NCBI GenBank assembly: GCA_028752905.1
Contig: JAQNBH010000014.1
Span: 22,973,990-23,037,989 of the forward strand
Length of the DNA stretch: 64,000 nt
Origin: Cladorhizidae sp. MBARI D1340-BT2
Lineage: Eukaryota > Porifera > Demospongiae > Poecilosclerida > Cladorhizidae
Direction of reading: 5' to 3'
Both the position numbers and the translations under genes were made by a program. The notes beneath the pieces are model-generated. The model was not told the origin of the DNA. It was given only the letters and a program-made list of their open reading frames with translations, and searched no databases. Of this stretch, positions 33,558 through 47,410 are shown one piece after another; the stretch's first letter is position 1; each line of letters starts with the position of its first letter.

Positions 33558-36500
33558 ATACCTAGTGAGCCTATATATGCATATATACACACATGCATCA
33601 TAAGTAAATGCCTAGTGAGCCTATGTATGCATATATACACACATGCATCATAAGTAAATGCCTAGTGAGCCTATGTATGCATATATACACACATGCATCA
33701 TAAGTAAATACCTAGTGAGCCTATGTATGCATATATACACACATGCATCATAAGTTAATGCCTAGTGAGCCTATGTATGCATATATACACACATGCATCA
33801 TAAGTAAATACCTAGTGATTCTATGTATGCATATATACACACATGCATCATAAGTAAATGCCTAGTGAGCCTATGTATGCATATATACACACATGCATCA
33901 TAAGTAAATGCCTAGTGAGACTATGTATGCATATATACACACATGCATCATAAGTAAATGCCTAGTGAGTCTATGTATGCATATATACACACATGCATCA
34001 TAAGTAAATGCCTAGTGAGTCTATGTATGCATATATACACACATGCATCATAAGTAAATGCCTAGTGAGCCTATGTATGCATATATACACACATGCATCA
34101 TAAGTAAATACCTAGTGAGTCTATGTATGCATATATACACACATGCATTAGTAAATACCTAGTGAGCCTATGTATGCATAGATACACACATGCATCATAA
34201 GTAAATACCTAGTGAGCCTATGTATGCATATATACACACATGCATCATAAGTAAATACCTAGTGAGCCTATGTATGCATATATACACACATGCATCATAA
34301 GTAAATACCTAGTGAGCCTATGTATGCATATATACACACATGCATCATAAGTAAATACCTAGTGAGTCTATGTATGCATATATACACACATGCATCATAA
34401 GTAAATACCTAGTGAGTCTATGTATGCATATATACACACATGCATCATAAGTAAATACCTAGTGAGCCTATGTATACATATATGCACACATGCATCATAA
34501 GTAAATGCCTATGTATGCATATATACACACATGTATCATAAGTAAATGCCTAGTGAGCCTATGTATGCATATATACACACATGCATCATAAGTAAATACC
34601 TAGTGAGTCGATGTATGCATATATACACACATGCATCATAAGTAAATACCTAGTGAGCCTATGTATGCATATATACACACATGCATCATAAGTAAATACC
34701 TAGTGAGCCTATGTATGCATATATACACACATGCATCATAAGTAAATGCCTAGTGAGTCTATGTATGCATATATGCACACATGCATCATAAGTAAATGCC
34801 TAGTGAGCCTATGTATGCATATATACACACATGCATCATAAGTAAATGCCTAGTGAGCCTATGTATGCATATATACACACATGCATCATAAGTAAATACC
34901 TAGTGAGCCTATGTATGCATATATACACACATGCATCATAAGTAAATGCCTAGTGAGCCTATGTATGCATATATACACACATGCATCATAAGTAAATACC
35001 TAGTGAGCCTATGTATGCATATATACACACATGCATCATAAGTAAATGCCTAGTGAGTCTATGTATGCATATATACACACATGCATCATAAGTAAATACC
35101 TAGTGAGCCTATGTATGCATATATACACACATGCATCATAAGTAAATGCCTAGTGAGTCTATGTATGCATATATACACACATGCATCATAAGTAAATTCC
35201 TAGTGAGCCTATGTATGCATATATACACACATGCATCATAAGTAAATACCTAGTGAGTCTATGTATGCATATATACACACATGCATCATAAGTAAATACC
35301 TAGTGAGCCTATGTATGCATATATACACACATGCATCATAAGTAAATACCTAGTGAGCCTATGTATGCATATATACACACATGCATCATAAGTAAATGCC
35401 TAGTGAGCCTATGTATGCATATATACACACATGCATCATAAGTAAATGCCTAGTGAGCCTATGTATGCATATATACACACATGCATCATAAGTAAATACC
35501 TAGTGAGTCTATGTATGCATATATACACACATGCATCATAAGTAAATGCCTAGTGAGCCTATGTATGCATATATACACACATGCATCATAAGTAAATGCC
35601 TAGTGAGCCTATGTATGCATATATACGCACATGCATCATAAGTAAATGCCTAGTGAGTCTATGTATGCATATATACACACATGCATCATAAGTAAATGCC
35701 AAGTGAGCCTATGTATGCATATATACACACATGCATCATAAGTAAATGCCTAGTGAGTCTATGTATGCTTATATACACACATGCATCATAAGTAAATACC
35801 TAGTGAGCCTATGTATGCATATATACACACATGCATCATAAGTAAATACCTAGTGAGCCTATGTATGCATATATACACACATGCATCATAAGTAAATGCC
35901 TAGTGAGCCTATGTATGCATATATACACACATGCATCATAAGTAAATGCCTAGTGAGCCTATGTATGCATATATACACATATGCATCATAAGTAAATGCC
36001 TAGTGAGTCTATGTATGCATATATACACACATGCATCATAAGTAAATGCCTAGTGAGTCTATGTATGCATATATACACACATGCATCATAAGTAAATACC
36101 TAGTGAGCCTATGTATGCATATATACACACATGCATTATAAGTAAATGCCAAGTGAGCCTATGTATGCATATATACACACATGCATCATAAGTAACTATG
36201 TATGCATATATACACACATGCATCATAAGTAAATACCTAGTGAGCCTATGTATGCATATATACACACATGCATCATAAGTAAATGCCTAGTGAGCCTATG
36301 TATGCATATATACACACATGCATCATAAGTAAATGCCTAGTGAGCCTATGTATGCATATATACACACATGCATCATAAGTAAATGCCTAGTGAGCCTATG
36401 TATGCATATATACACACATGCATCATAAGTAAATGCCTAGTGAGCGTATATGTATGCATATATACACACATGCATCATAAGTAAATGCCTAGTGAGCCTA

Positions 36501-37474
36501 TGTATGCATATATACACACATGCATCATAAGTAAATGCCTAGTGAGTCTATGTATGCATATATACACACATGCATCATAAGTAAATGCCTAGTGAGTCTA
36601 AGTATGCATATATACACACATGCATCATAAGTAAATGCCTAGTGAGTCTATGTATGCATATATACACACATGCATCATAAGTAAATGCCTAGTGAGTCTA
36701 TGTATGCATATATACACACATGCATCATAAGTAAATACCTAGTGAGTCTATGTATGCATATATACACACATGCATCATAAGTAAATGCCTATGTATGCAT
36801 ATATACACACATGCATCATAAGTAAATACCTAGTGAGTCTATGTATGCATATATACACACATGCATCATAAGTAAATACCTAGTGAGTCTATGTATGCAT
36901 ATATACACACATGCATCATAAGTAAATGCCTAGTGAGCCTATGTATGCATACACACATGCATCATAAGTAAATGCCTAGTGAGCCTATGTATGCATATAT
37001 ACACACATGCATCATAAGTAAATGCCTAGTGAGTCTATGTATGTATATATACACACATGCATCATAAGTAAATACCTAGTGAGCCTATGTATGCATATAT
37101 ACACACATGCATCATAAGTAAATGCCTAGTGAGCCTATGTATGCATATATACACACATGCATCATAAGTAAATGCCTAGTGAGTCTATGTATGCATATAT
37201 ACACACATGCATCATAAGTAAATACCTAGTGAGCCTATGTATGCATATATATACACATGCATCATAAGTAAATACCTAGTGAGTCTATGTATGCATATAT
37301 ACACACATGCATCATAAGTAAATGCCTAGTGAGCCTATGTATGCATAATATATACACACATGCATCATAAGTAAATACCTAGTGAGCCTATGTATGCATA
37401 TATACGCACATGCATCATAAGTAAATACCTAGTGAGTCTATGTATGCATATATACACACATGCATCATAAGTAA
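33558..37474. repeat. 3.9-kb satellite higher-order unit, copy B
   Basis: Tandem partner of copy A, beginning with the CCTATATATGC monomer at about 33571 and keeping all six rare markers at +3,917 bp. It continues past about 37474 into sequence matching 15.2-16.25 kb: the ATGGCTAG variant at 37580 pairs with 15287, and CATACATGTAAG at 38347 pairs with 16054, both at offset 22,293. The near-absence of differences from copy A points to a recent duplication of a 78-monomer block, most simply by unequal exchange. Confidence 0.88.
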
Positions 37475-38589
37475 ATGCCTAGTGAGCCTATGTATGCATA
37501 ATATATACACACATGCATCATAAGTAAATGCCTAGTGAGTCTATGTATGCATATATGCACACATGCATCATAAGTAAATGGCTAGTGAGCCTATGTATGC
37601 ATATATACACACATGCATCATAAGTAAATACCTAGTGAGCCTATGTATGCATATATACACACATGCATCATAAGTAAATGCCTAGTGAGTCTTTGTATGC
37701 ATATATAAACACATGCATCATAAGTAAATGCCTAGTGAGCCTATGTATGCATATATACACACATGCATCATAAGTAAATGCCTAGTGAGTCTATGTATGC
37801 ATATATGCACACATGCATCATAAGTAAATACCTAGTGAGCCTATGTATGCATATATACACACATGCATCATAAGTAAATGCCTAGTGAGCCTATGTATGC
37901 ATATATACACACATGCATCATAAGTAAATGCGTAGTGAGCCTATGTATGCATATATACACACATGCATCATAAGTAAATGCCTAGTGAGCCTATGTATGC
38001 ATATATACACACATGCATCATAAGTAAATACCTAGTGAGTCTATGTATGCATATATACACACATGCATCATAAGTAAATGCCTAGTGAGCCTATGTATGC
38101 ATATATACACACATGCATCATAAGTAAATGCCTAGTGAGCCTATGTATGCATATATACACACATGCATCATAAGTAAATGCCTAGTGAGTCTATGTATGC
38201 ATATATACACACATGCATCATAAGTAAATGCCTAGTGAGCCTATGTATGCATATATACACACATGCATCATAAGTAAATGCATACACACATGCATCATAA
38301 GTAAATACCTAGTGAGTCTATGTATGCATATATACACACATGCATCATACATGTAAGTAAATGCCTAGTGAGCCTATGTATGCATATATACACACATGCA
38401 TCATAAGTAAATACCTAGTGAGCCTATGTATGCATATATACACACATGCATCATAAGTAAATACCTAGTGAGTCTATATATGCATATATACACACATGCA
38501 TCATAAGTAAATACCTAGTGAGCCTATGTATACATATATGCACACATGCATCATAAGTAAATGCCTATGTATGCATATATGCACACATG

Positions 38590-41500
38590 CATCATAAGTA
38601 AATACCTAGTGAGCCTATGTATGCATATATCCACACATGCATCATAAGTAAATACCTAGTGAGTCTATGTATGCATATATACACACATGCATCATAAGTA
38701 AATACCTAGTGAGTCTATGTATGCATATATACACACATGCATCATAAGTAAATGCCTAGTGAGCCTATGTATGCATATATACACACATGCATCATAAGTA
38801 AATACCTAGTGAGCCTATGTATGCATATATACACACATGCATCATAAGTAAATGCCTAGTGAGTCTATGTATGCATATATGCACACATGCATCATAAGTA
38901 AATACCTAGTGAGCCTATGTATGCATATATACACACATGCATCATAAGTAAATGCCTAGTGAGCCTATGTATGCATATATACACACATGCATCATAAGTA
39001 AATGCCTAGTGAGTCTATGTATGCATATATACACACATGCATCATAAGTAAATGCCTAGTGAGTCTATGTATGCATATATACACACATGCATCATAAGTA
39101 AATGCGTAGTGAGCCTATGTATGCATATATACACACATGCATCATAAGTAAATACCTAGTGAGTCTATGTATGCATATATACACACATGCATCATACATG
39201 TAAGTAAATTCCTAGTGAGCCTATGTATGCATATATACACACATGCATCATAAGTAAATACCTAGTGAGCCTATGTATGCATATATACACACATGCATCA
39301 TAAGTAAATACCTAGTGAGACTATGTATGCATATATACACACATGCATCATAAGTAAATGCCTAGTGAGTCTATGTATGCATATATACACACATGCATCA
39401 TAAGTAAATGCCTAGTGAGTCTATGTATGCATATATACACACATGCATCATAAGTAAATGCGTAGTGAGCCTATGTATGCATATATACACACATGCATCA
39501 TAAGTAAATACCTAGTGAGTCTATGTATGCATATATACACACATGCATCATACATGTAAGTAAATTCCTAGTGAGCCTATGTATGCATATATACACACAT
39601 GCATCATAAGTAAATACCTAGTGAGCCTATGTATACATATATGCACACATGCATCATAAGTAAATGCCTATGTATGCATATATACACACATGCATCATAA
39701 GTAAATACCTAGTGAGCCTATGTATGCATATATACACACATGCATCATAAGTAAATACCTAGTGAGTCTATGTATGCATATATACACACATGCATCATAA
39801 GTAAATACCTAGTGAGCCTTTGTATGCATATATACACACATGCATCATAAGTAAATGCCTAGTGAGCCTATGTATGCATATATACACACATGCATCATAA
39901 GTAAATGCCTAGTGAGTCTATGTATGCATATATACACACATGCATCATACATCATAAGTAAATGCCTAGTGAGCCTATGTATGCATATATACACACATGC
40001 ATCATAAGTAAATGCCTAGTGAGCCTATGTATGCATATATACACACATGCATCATAAGTAAATGCCTAGTGAGTCTATGTATGCATATATACACACATGC
40101 ATCATAAGTAAATGCCTAGTGAGTCTATGTATGCATATATACACACATGCATCATAAGTAAATGCCTAGTGAGCCTATGTATGCATATATACACACATGC
40201 ATCATAAGTAATTGCCTAGTGAGCCTATGTATGCATATATACACACATGCATCATAAGTAAATGCCTAGTGAGCCTATGTATGCATATATACACACATGC
40301 ATCATAAGTAAATGCCTAGTGAGCCTATGTATGCATATATACACACATGCATCATAAGTAAATGCCTAGTGAGTCTATGTATGCATATATACACACATGC
40401 ATCATAAGTAAATACCTAGTGAGCCTATGTATACATATATACACACATGCATCATAAGTAAATGCCTAGTGAGTCTATGTATGCATATATACACACATGC
40501 ATCATAAGTAAATGCCTAGTGAGTCTATGTATGCATATATACACACATGCATCATAAGTAAATACCTAGTGAGCCTATGTATGCATATATACACACATGC
40601 ATCATAAGTAAATACCTAGTGAGCCTATGTATGCATATATACACACATGCATCATAAGTAAATACCTAGTGAGCCTATATATGCATATATACACACATGC
40701 ATCATAAGTAAATGCCTAGTGAGCCTATGTATGCATATATACACACATGCATCATAAGTAAATGCCTAGTGAGCCTATGTATGCATATATACACACATGC
40801 ATCATAAGTAAATGCCTAGTGAGCCTATGTATGCATATATACACACATGCATCATAAGTAAATACCTAGTGAGCCTATGTATGCATATATACACACATGC
40901 ATCATAAGTAAATACCTAGTGAGCCTATATATGCATATATACACACATGCATCATAAGTAAATACCTAGTGAGCCTATGTATGCATATATACACACATGC
41001 ATCATAAGTAAATACCTAGTGAGCCTATGTATGCATATATACACACATGCATCATAAGTAAATACCTAGTGAGCCTATGTATGCATATATACACACATGC
41101 ATCATAAGTTAATGCCTAGTGAGCCTATGTATGCATATATACACACATGCATCATAAGTAAATACCTAGTGATTCTATGTATGCATATATACACACATGC
41201 ATCATAAGTAAATGCCTAGTGAGCCTATGTATGCATATATACACACATGCATCATAAGTAAATGCCTAGTGAGACTATGTATGCATATATACACACATGC
41301 ATCATAAGTAAATGCCTAGTGAGTCTATGTATGCATATATACACACATGCATCATAAGTAAATGCCTAGTGAGTCTATGTATGCATATATACACACATGC
41401 ATCATAAGTAAATGCCTAGTGAGCCTATGTATGCATATATACACACATGCATCATAAGTAAATACCTAGTGAGTCTATGTATGCATATATACACACATGC

Positions 41501-44500
41501 ATCATAAGTAAATACCTAGTGAGCCTATGTATGCATAGATACACACATGCATCATAAGTAAATACCTAGTGAGCCTATGTATGCATATATACACACATGC
41601 ATCATAAGTAAATACCTAGTGAGCCTATGTATGCATATATACACACATGCATCATAAGTAAATACCTAGTGAGCCTATGTATGCATATATACACACATGC
41701 ATCATAAGTAAATACCTAGTGAGTCTATGTATGCATATATACACACATGCATCATAAGTAAATACCTAGTGAGTCTATGTATGCATATATACACACATGC
41801 ATCATAAGTAAATACCTAGTGAGCCTATGTATACATATATGCACACATGCATCATAAGTAAATGCCTATGTATGCATATATACACACATGTATCATAAGT
41901 AAATGCCTAGTGAGCCTATGTATGCATATATACACACATGCATCATAAGTAAATACCTAGTGAGTCGATGTATGCATATATACACACATGCATCATAAGT
42001 AAATACCTAGTGAGCCTATGTATGCATATATACACACATGCATCATAAGTAAATACCTAGTGAGCCTATGTATGCATATATACACACATGCATCATAAGT
42101 AAATGCCTAGTGAGTCTATGTATGCATATATGCACACATGCATCATAAGTAAATGCCTAGTGAGCCTATGTATGCATATATACACACATGCATCATAAGT
42201 AAATGCCTAGTGAGCCTATTTATGCATATATACACACATGCATCATAAGTAAATACCTAGTGAGCCTATGTATGCATATATACACACATGCATCATAAGT
42301 AAATGCCTAGTGAGCCTATGTATGCATATATACACACATGCATCATAAGTAAATACCTAGTGAGCCTATGTATGCATATATACACACATGCATCATAAGT
42401 AAATGCCTAGTGAGTCTATGTATGCATATATACACACATGCATCATAAGTAAGTACCTAGTGAGCCTATGTATGCATATATACACACATGCATCATAAGT
42501 AAATGCCTAGTGAGTCTATGTATGCATATATACACACATGCATCATAAGTAAATTCCTAGTGAGCCTATGTATGCATATATACACACATGCATCATAAGT
42601 AAATACCTAGTGAGTCTATGTATGCATATATACACACATGCATCATAAGTAAATACCTAGTGAGCCTATGTATGCATATATACACACATGCATCATAAGT
42701 AAATACCTAGTGAGCCTATGTATGCATATATACACACATGCATCATAAGTAAATGCCTAGTGAGCCTATGTATGCATATATACACACATGCATCATAAGT
42801 AAATGCCTAGTGAGCCTATGTATGCATATATACACACATGCATCATAAGTAAATACCTAGTGAGTCTATGTATGCATATATACACACATGCATCATAAGT
42901 AAATGCCTAGTGAGCCTATGTATGCATATATACACACATGCATCATAAGTAAATGCCTAGTGAGCCTATGTATGCATATATACGCACATGCATCATAAGT
43001 AAATGCCTAGTGAGTCTATGTATGCATATATACACACATGCATCATAAGTAAATGCCAAGTGAGCCTATGTATGCATATATACACACATGCATCATAAGT
43101 AAATGCCTAGTGAGTCTATGTATGCTTATATACACACATGCATCATAAGTAAATGCCTAGTGAGTCTATATATGCATATATACACACATGCATCATAAGT
43201 AAATGCCTAGTGAGTCTATGTATGCATATATACACACATGCATCATAAGTAAATACCTAGTGAGCCTATGTATGCATATATACACACATGCATCATAAGT
43301 AAATACCTAGTGAGCCTATGTATGCATATATACACACATGCATCATAAGTAAATGCCTAGTGAGCCTATGTATGCATATATACACACATGCATCATAAGT
43401 AAATGCCTAGTGAGCCTATGTATGCATATATACACATATGCATCATAAGTAAATGCCTAGTGAGTCTATGTATGCATATATACACACATGCATCATAAGT
43501 AAATGCCTAGTGAGTCTATGTATGCATATATACACACATGCATCATAAGTAAATACCTAGTGAGCCTATGTATGCATATATACACACATGCATTATAAGT
43601 AAATGCCAAGTGAGCCTATGTATGCATATATACACACATGCATCATAAGTAACTATGTATGCATATATACACACATGCATCATAAGTAAATACCTAGTGA
43701 GCCTATGTATGCATATATACACACATGCATCATAAGTAAATGCCTAGTGAGCCTATGTATGCATATATACACACATGCATCATAAGTAAATGCCTAGTGA
43801 GCCTATGTATGCATATATACACACATGCATCATAAGTAAATGCCTAGTGAGCCTATGTATGCATATATACACACATGCATCATAAGTAAATGCCTAGTGA
43901 GCGTATATGTATGCATATATACACACATGCATCATAAGTAAATGCCTAGTGAGCCTATGTATGCATATATACACACATGCATCATAAGTAAATGCCTAGT
44001 GAGTCTATGTATGCATATATACACACATGCATCATAAGTAAATGCCTAGTGAGTCTAAGTATGCATATATACACACATGCATCATAAGTAAATGCCTAGT
44101 GAGTCTATGTATGCATATATACACACATGCATCATAAGTAAATGCCTAGTGAGCCTATGTATGCATATATACACACATGCATCATAAGTAAATACCTAGT
44201 GAGTCTATGTATGCATATATACACACATGCATCATAAGTAAATGCCTATGTATGCATATATACACACATGCATCATAAGTAAATACCTAGTGAGTCTATG
44301 TATGCATATATACACACATGCATCATAAGTAAATACCTAGTGAGTCTATGTATGCATATATACACACATGCATCATAAGTAAATGCCTAGTGAGCCTATG
44401 TATGCATACACACATGCATCATAAGTAAATGCCTAGTGAGCCTATGTATGCATATATACACACATGCATCATAAGTAAATGCCTAGTGAGTCTATGTATG

Positions 44501-47400
44501 TATATATACACACATGCATCATAAGTAAATACCTAGTGAGCCTATGTATGCATATATACACACATGCATCATAAGTAAATGCCTAGTGAGCCTATGTATG
44601 CATATATACACACATGCATCATAAGTAAATGCCTAGTGAGTCTATGTATGCATATATACACACATGCATCATAAGTAAATACCTAGTGAGCCTATGTATG
44701 CATATATATACACATGCATCATAAGTAAATACCTAGTGAGTCTATGTATGCATATATACACACATGCATCATAAGTAAATGCCTAGTGAGCCTATGTATG
44801 CATAATATATACACACATGCATCATAAGTAAATACCTAGTGAGCCTATGTATGCATATATACGCACATGCATCATAAGTAAATACCTAGTGAGTCTATGT
44901 ATGCATATATACACACATGCATCATAAGTAAATGCCTAGTGAGCCTATGTATGCATAATATATACACACATGCATCATAAGTAAATGCCTAGTGAGTCTA
45001 TGTATGCATATATGCACACATGCATCATAAGTAAATGGCTAGTGAGCCTATGTATGCATATATACACACATGCATCATAAGTAAATACCTAGTGAGCCTA
45101 TGTATGCATATATACACACATGCATCATAAGTAAATGCCTAGTGAGTCTTTGTATGCATATATAAACACATGCATCATAAGTAAATGCCTAGTGAGCCTA
45201 TGTATGCATATATACACACATGCATCATAAGTAAATGCCTAGTGAGTCTATGTATGCATATATGCACACATGCATCATAAGTAAATACCTAGTGAGCCTA
45301 TGTATGCATATATACACACATGCATCATAAGTAAATGCCTAGTGAGCCTATGTATGCATATATACACACATGCATCATAAGTAAATGCGTAGTGAGCCTA
45401 TGTATGCATATATACACACATGCATCATAAGTAAATGCCTAGTGAGCCTATGTATGCATATATACACACATGCATCATAAGTAAATACCTAGTGAGTCTA
45501 TGTATGCATATATACACACATGCATCATAAGTAAATGCCTAGTGAGCCTATGTATGCATATATACACACATGCATCATAAGTAAATGCCTAGTGAGCCTA
45601 TGTATGCATATATACACACATGCATCATAAGTAAATGCCTAGTGAGTCTATGTATGCATATATACACACATGCATCATAAGTAAATGCCTAGTGAGCCTA
45701 TGTATGCATATATACACACATGCATCATAAGTAAATGCATACACACATGCATCATAAGTAAATACCTAGTGAGTCTATGTATGCATATATACACACATGC
45801 ATCATACATGTAAGTAAATGCCTAGTGAGCCTATGTATGCATATATACACACATGCATCATAAGTAAATACCTAGTGAGCCTATGTATGCATATATACAC
45901 ACATGCATCATAAGTAAATACCTAGTGAGTCTATATATGCATATATACACACATGCATCATAAGTAAATACCTAGTGAGCCTATGTATACATATATGCAC
46001 ACATGCATCATAAGTAAATGCCTATGTATGCATATATACACACATGCATCATAAGTAAATACGTAGTGAGCCTATGTATGCATATATACACACATGCATC
46101 ATAAGTAAATACCTAGTGAGTCTATGTATGCATATACACACACATGCATCATAAGTAAATACCTAGTGAGCCTATGTATGCATATATACACACATGCATC
46201 ATAAGTAAATGCCTAGTGAGCCTATGTATGCATATATACACACATGCATCATAAGTAAATGCCTAGTGAGTCTATGTATGCATATATACACACATGCATC
46301 ATAAGTAAATACCTAGTGAGCCTATGTATGCATATATACACACATGCATCATAAGTAAATGCCTAGTGAGCCTATGTATGCATATATACACACATGCATC
46401 ATAAGTAAATGCCTAGTGAGCCTATGTATGCATATATACACACATGCATCATAAGTAAATGCCTAGTGAGTCTATGTATGCATATATACACACATGCATC
46501 ATAAGTAAATGCCTAGTGAGTCTATGTATGCATATATACACACATGCATCATAAGTAAATGCCTAGTGAGTCTATGTATGCATATATACACACATGCATC
46601 ATAAGTAAATACCTAGTGAGCCTATGTATGCATATATACACACATGCATCATAAGTAAATGCCTAGTGAGCCTATGTATGCATATATACACACATGCATC
46701 ATAAGTAATTGCCTAGTGAGCCTATGTATGCATATATACACACATGCATCATAAGTAAATGCCTAGTGAGACTATGTATGCATATATACACACATGCATC
46801 ATAAGTAAATACCTAGTGAGCCTATGTATGCATATATACACACATGCATCATAAGTAAATGCCTAGTGAGTCTATGTATGCATATATGCACACATGCATC
46901 ATAAGTAAATGCCTAGTGAGTCTATGTATGCATATATACACACATGCATCATAAGTAAATACCTAGTGAGTCTATGTATGCATATATACACACATGCATC
47001 ATAAGTAAATACCTAGTGAGCCTATGTATGCATATATACACACATGCATCATAAGTAAATGCCTAGTGAGCCTATGTATGCATATATACACACATGCATC
47101 ATAAGTAAATACCTAGTGAGTCTATGTATGCATATATACACACATGCATCATAAGTAAATACCTAGTGAGCCTATGTATGCATATATACACACATGCATC
47201 ATAAGTAAATACCTAGTGAGCCTATGTATGCATATATACACACATGCATCATAAGTAAATACCTAGTGAGCCTATGTATGCATATATACACACATGCATC
47301 ATAAGTAAATACCTAGTGAGTCTATGTATGCATATATACACACATGCATCATAAGTAAATACCTAGTGAGTCTATGTATGCATATATACACACATGCATC
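38590..47400. repeat. Satellite segmental block matching about 10.1-17.5 kb
   Basis: Carries in order TATCCAC (38627; compare 10191 and 27962), CATACATCATAAG (39949; compare 11141 and 28928), GTTAATG (41108; compare 11999, 29837, 33754), GTCGATG (41965; compare 30691, 34608), AGTAACTATG (43651; compare 13901), ATGGCTAG (45037; compare 15287), CATACATGTAAG (45804; compare 16054) and AGTAATTG (46704; compare 16954). From 43651 to about 46881 the offset to the reference is a constant 29,750 bp. Local expansions inside it are a 250-bp shift (CCTATATATGC at 40675 and 40925), two extra monomers at about 43141-43240, and a 356-bp repeat near 39.2-39.55 kb. Confidence 0.8.
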
Positions 47401-47410
47401 ATAAGTAATT

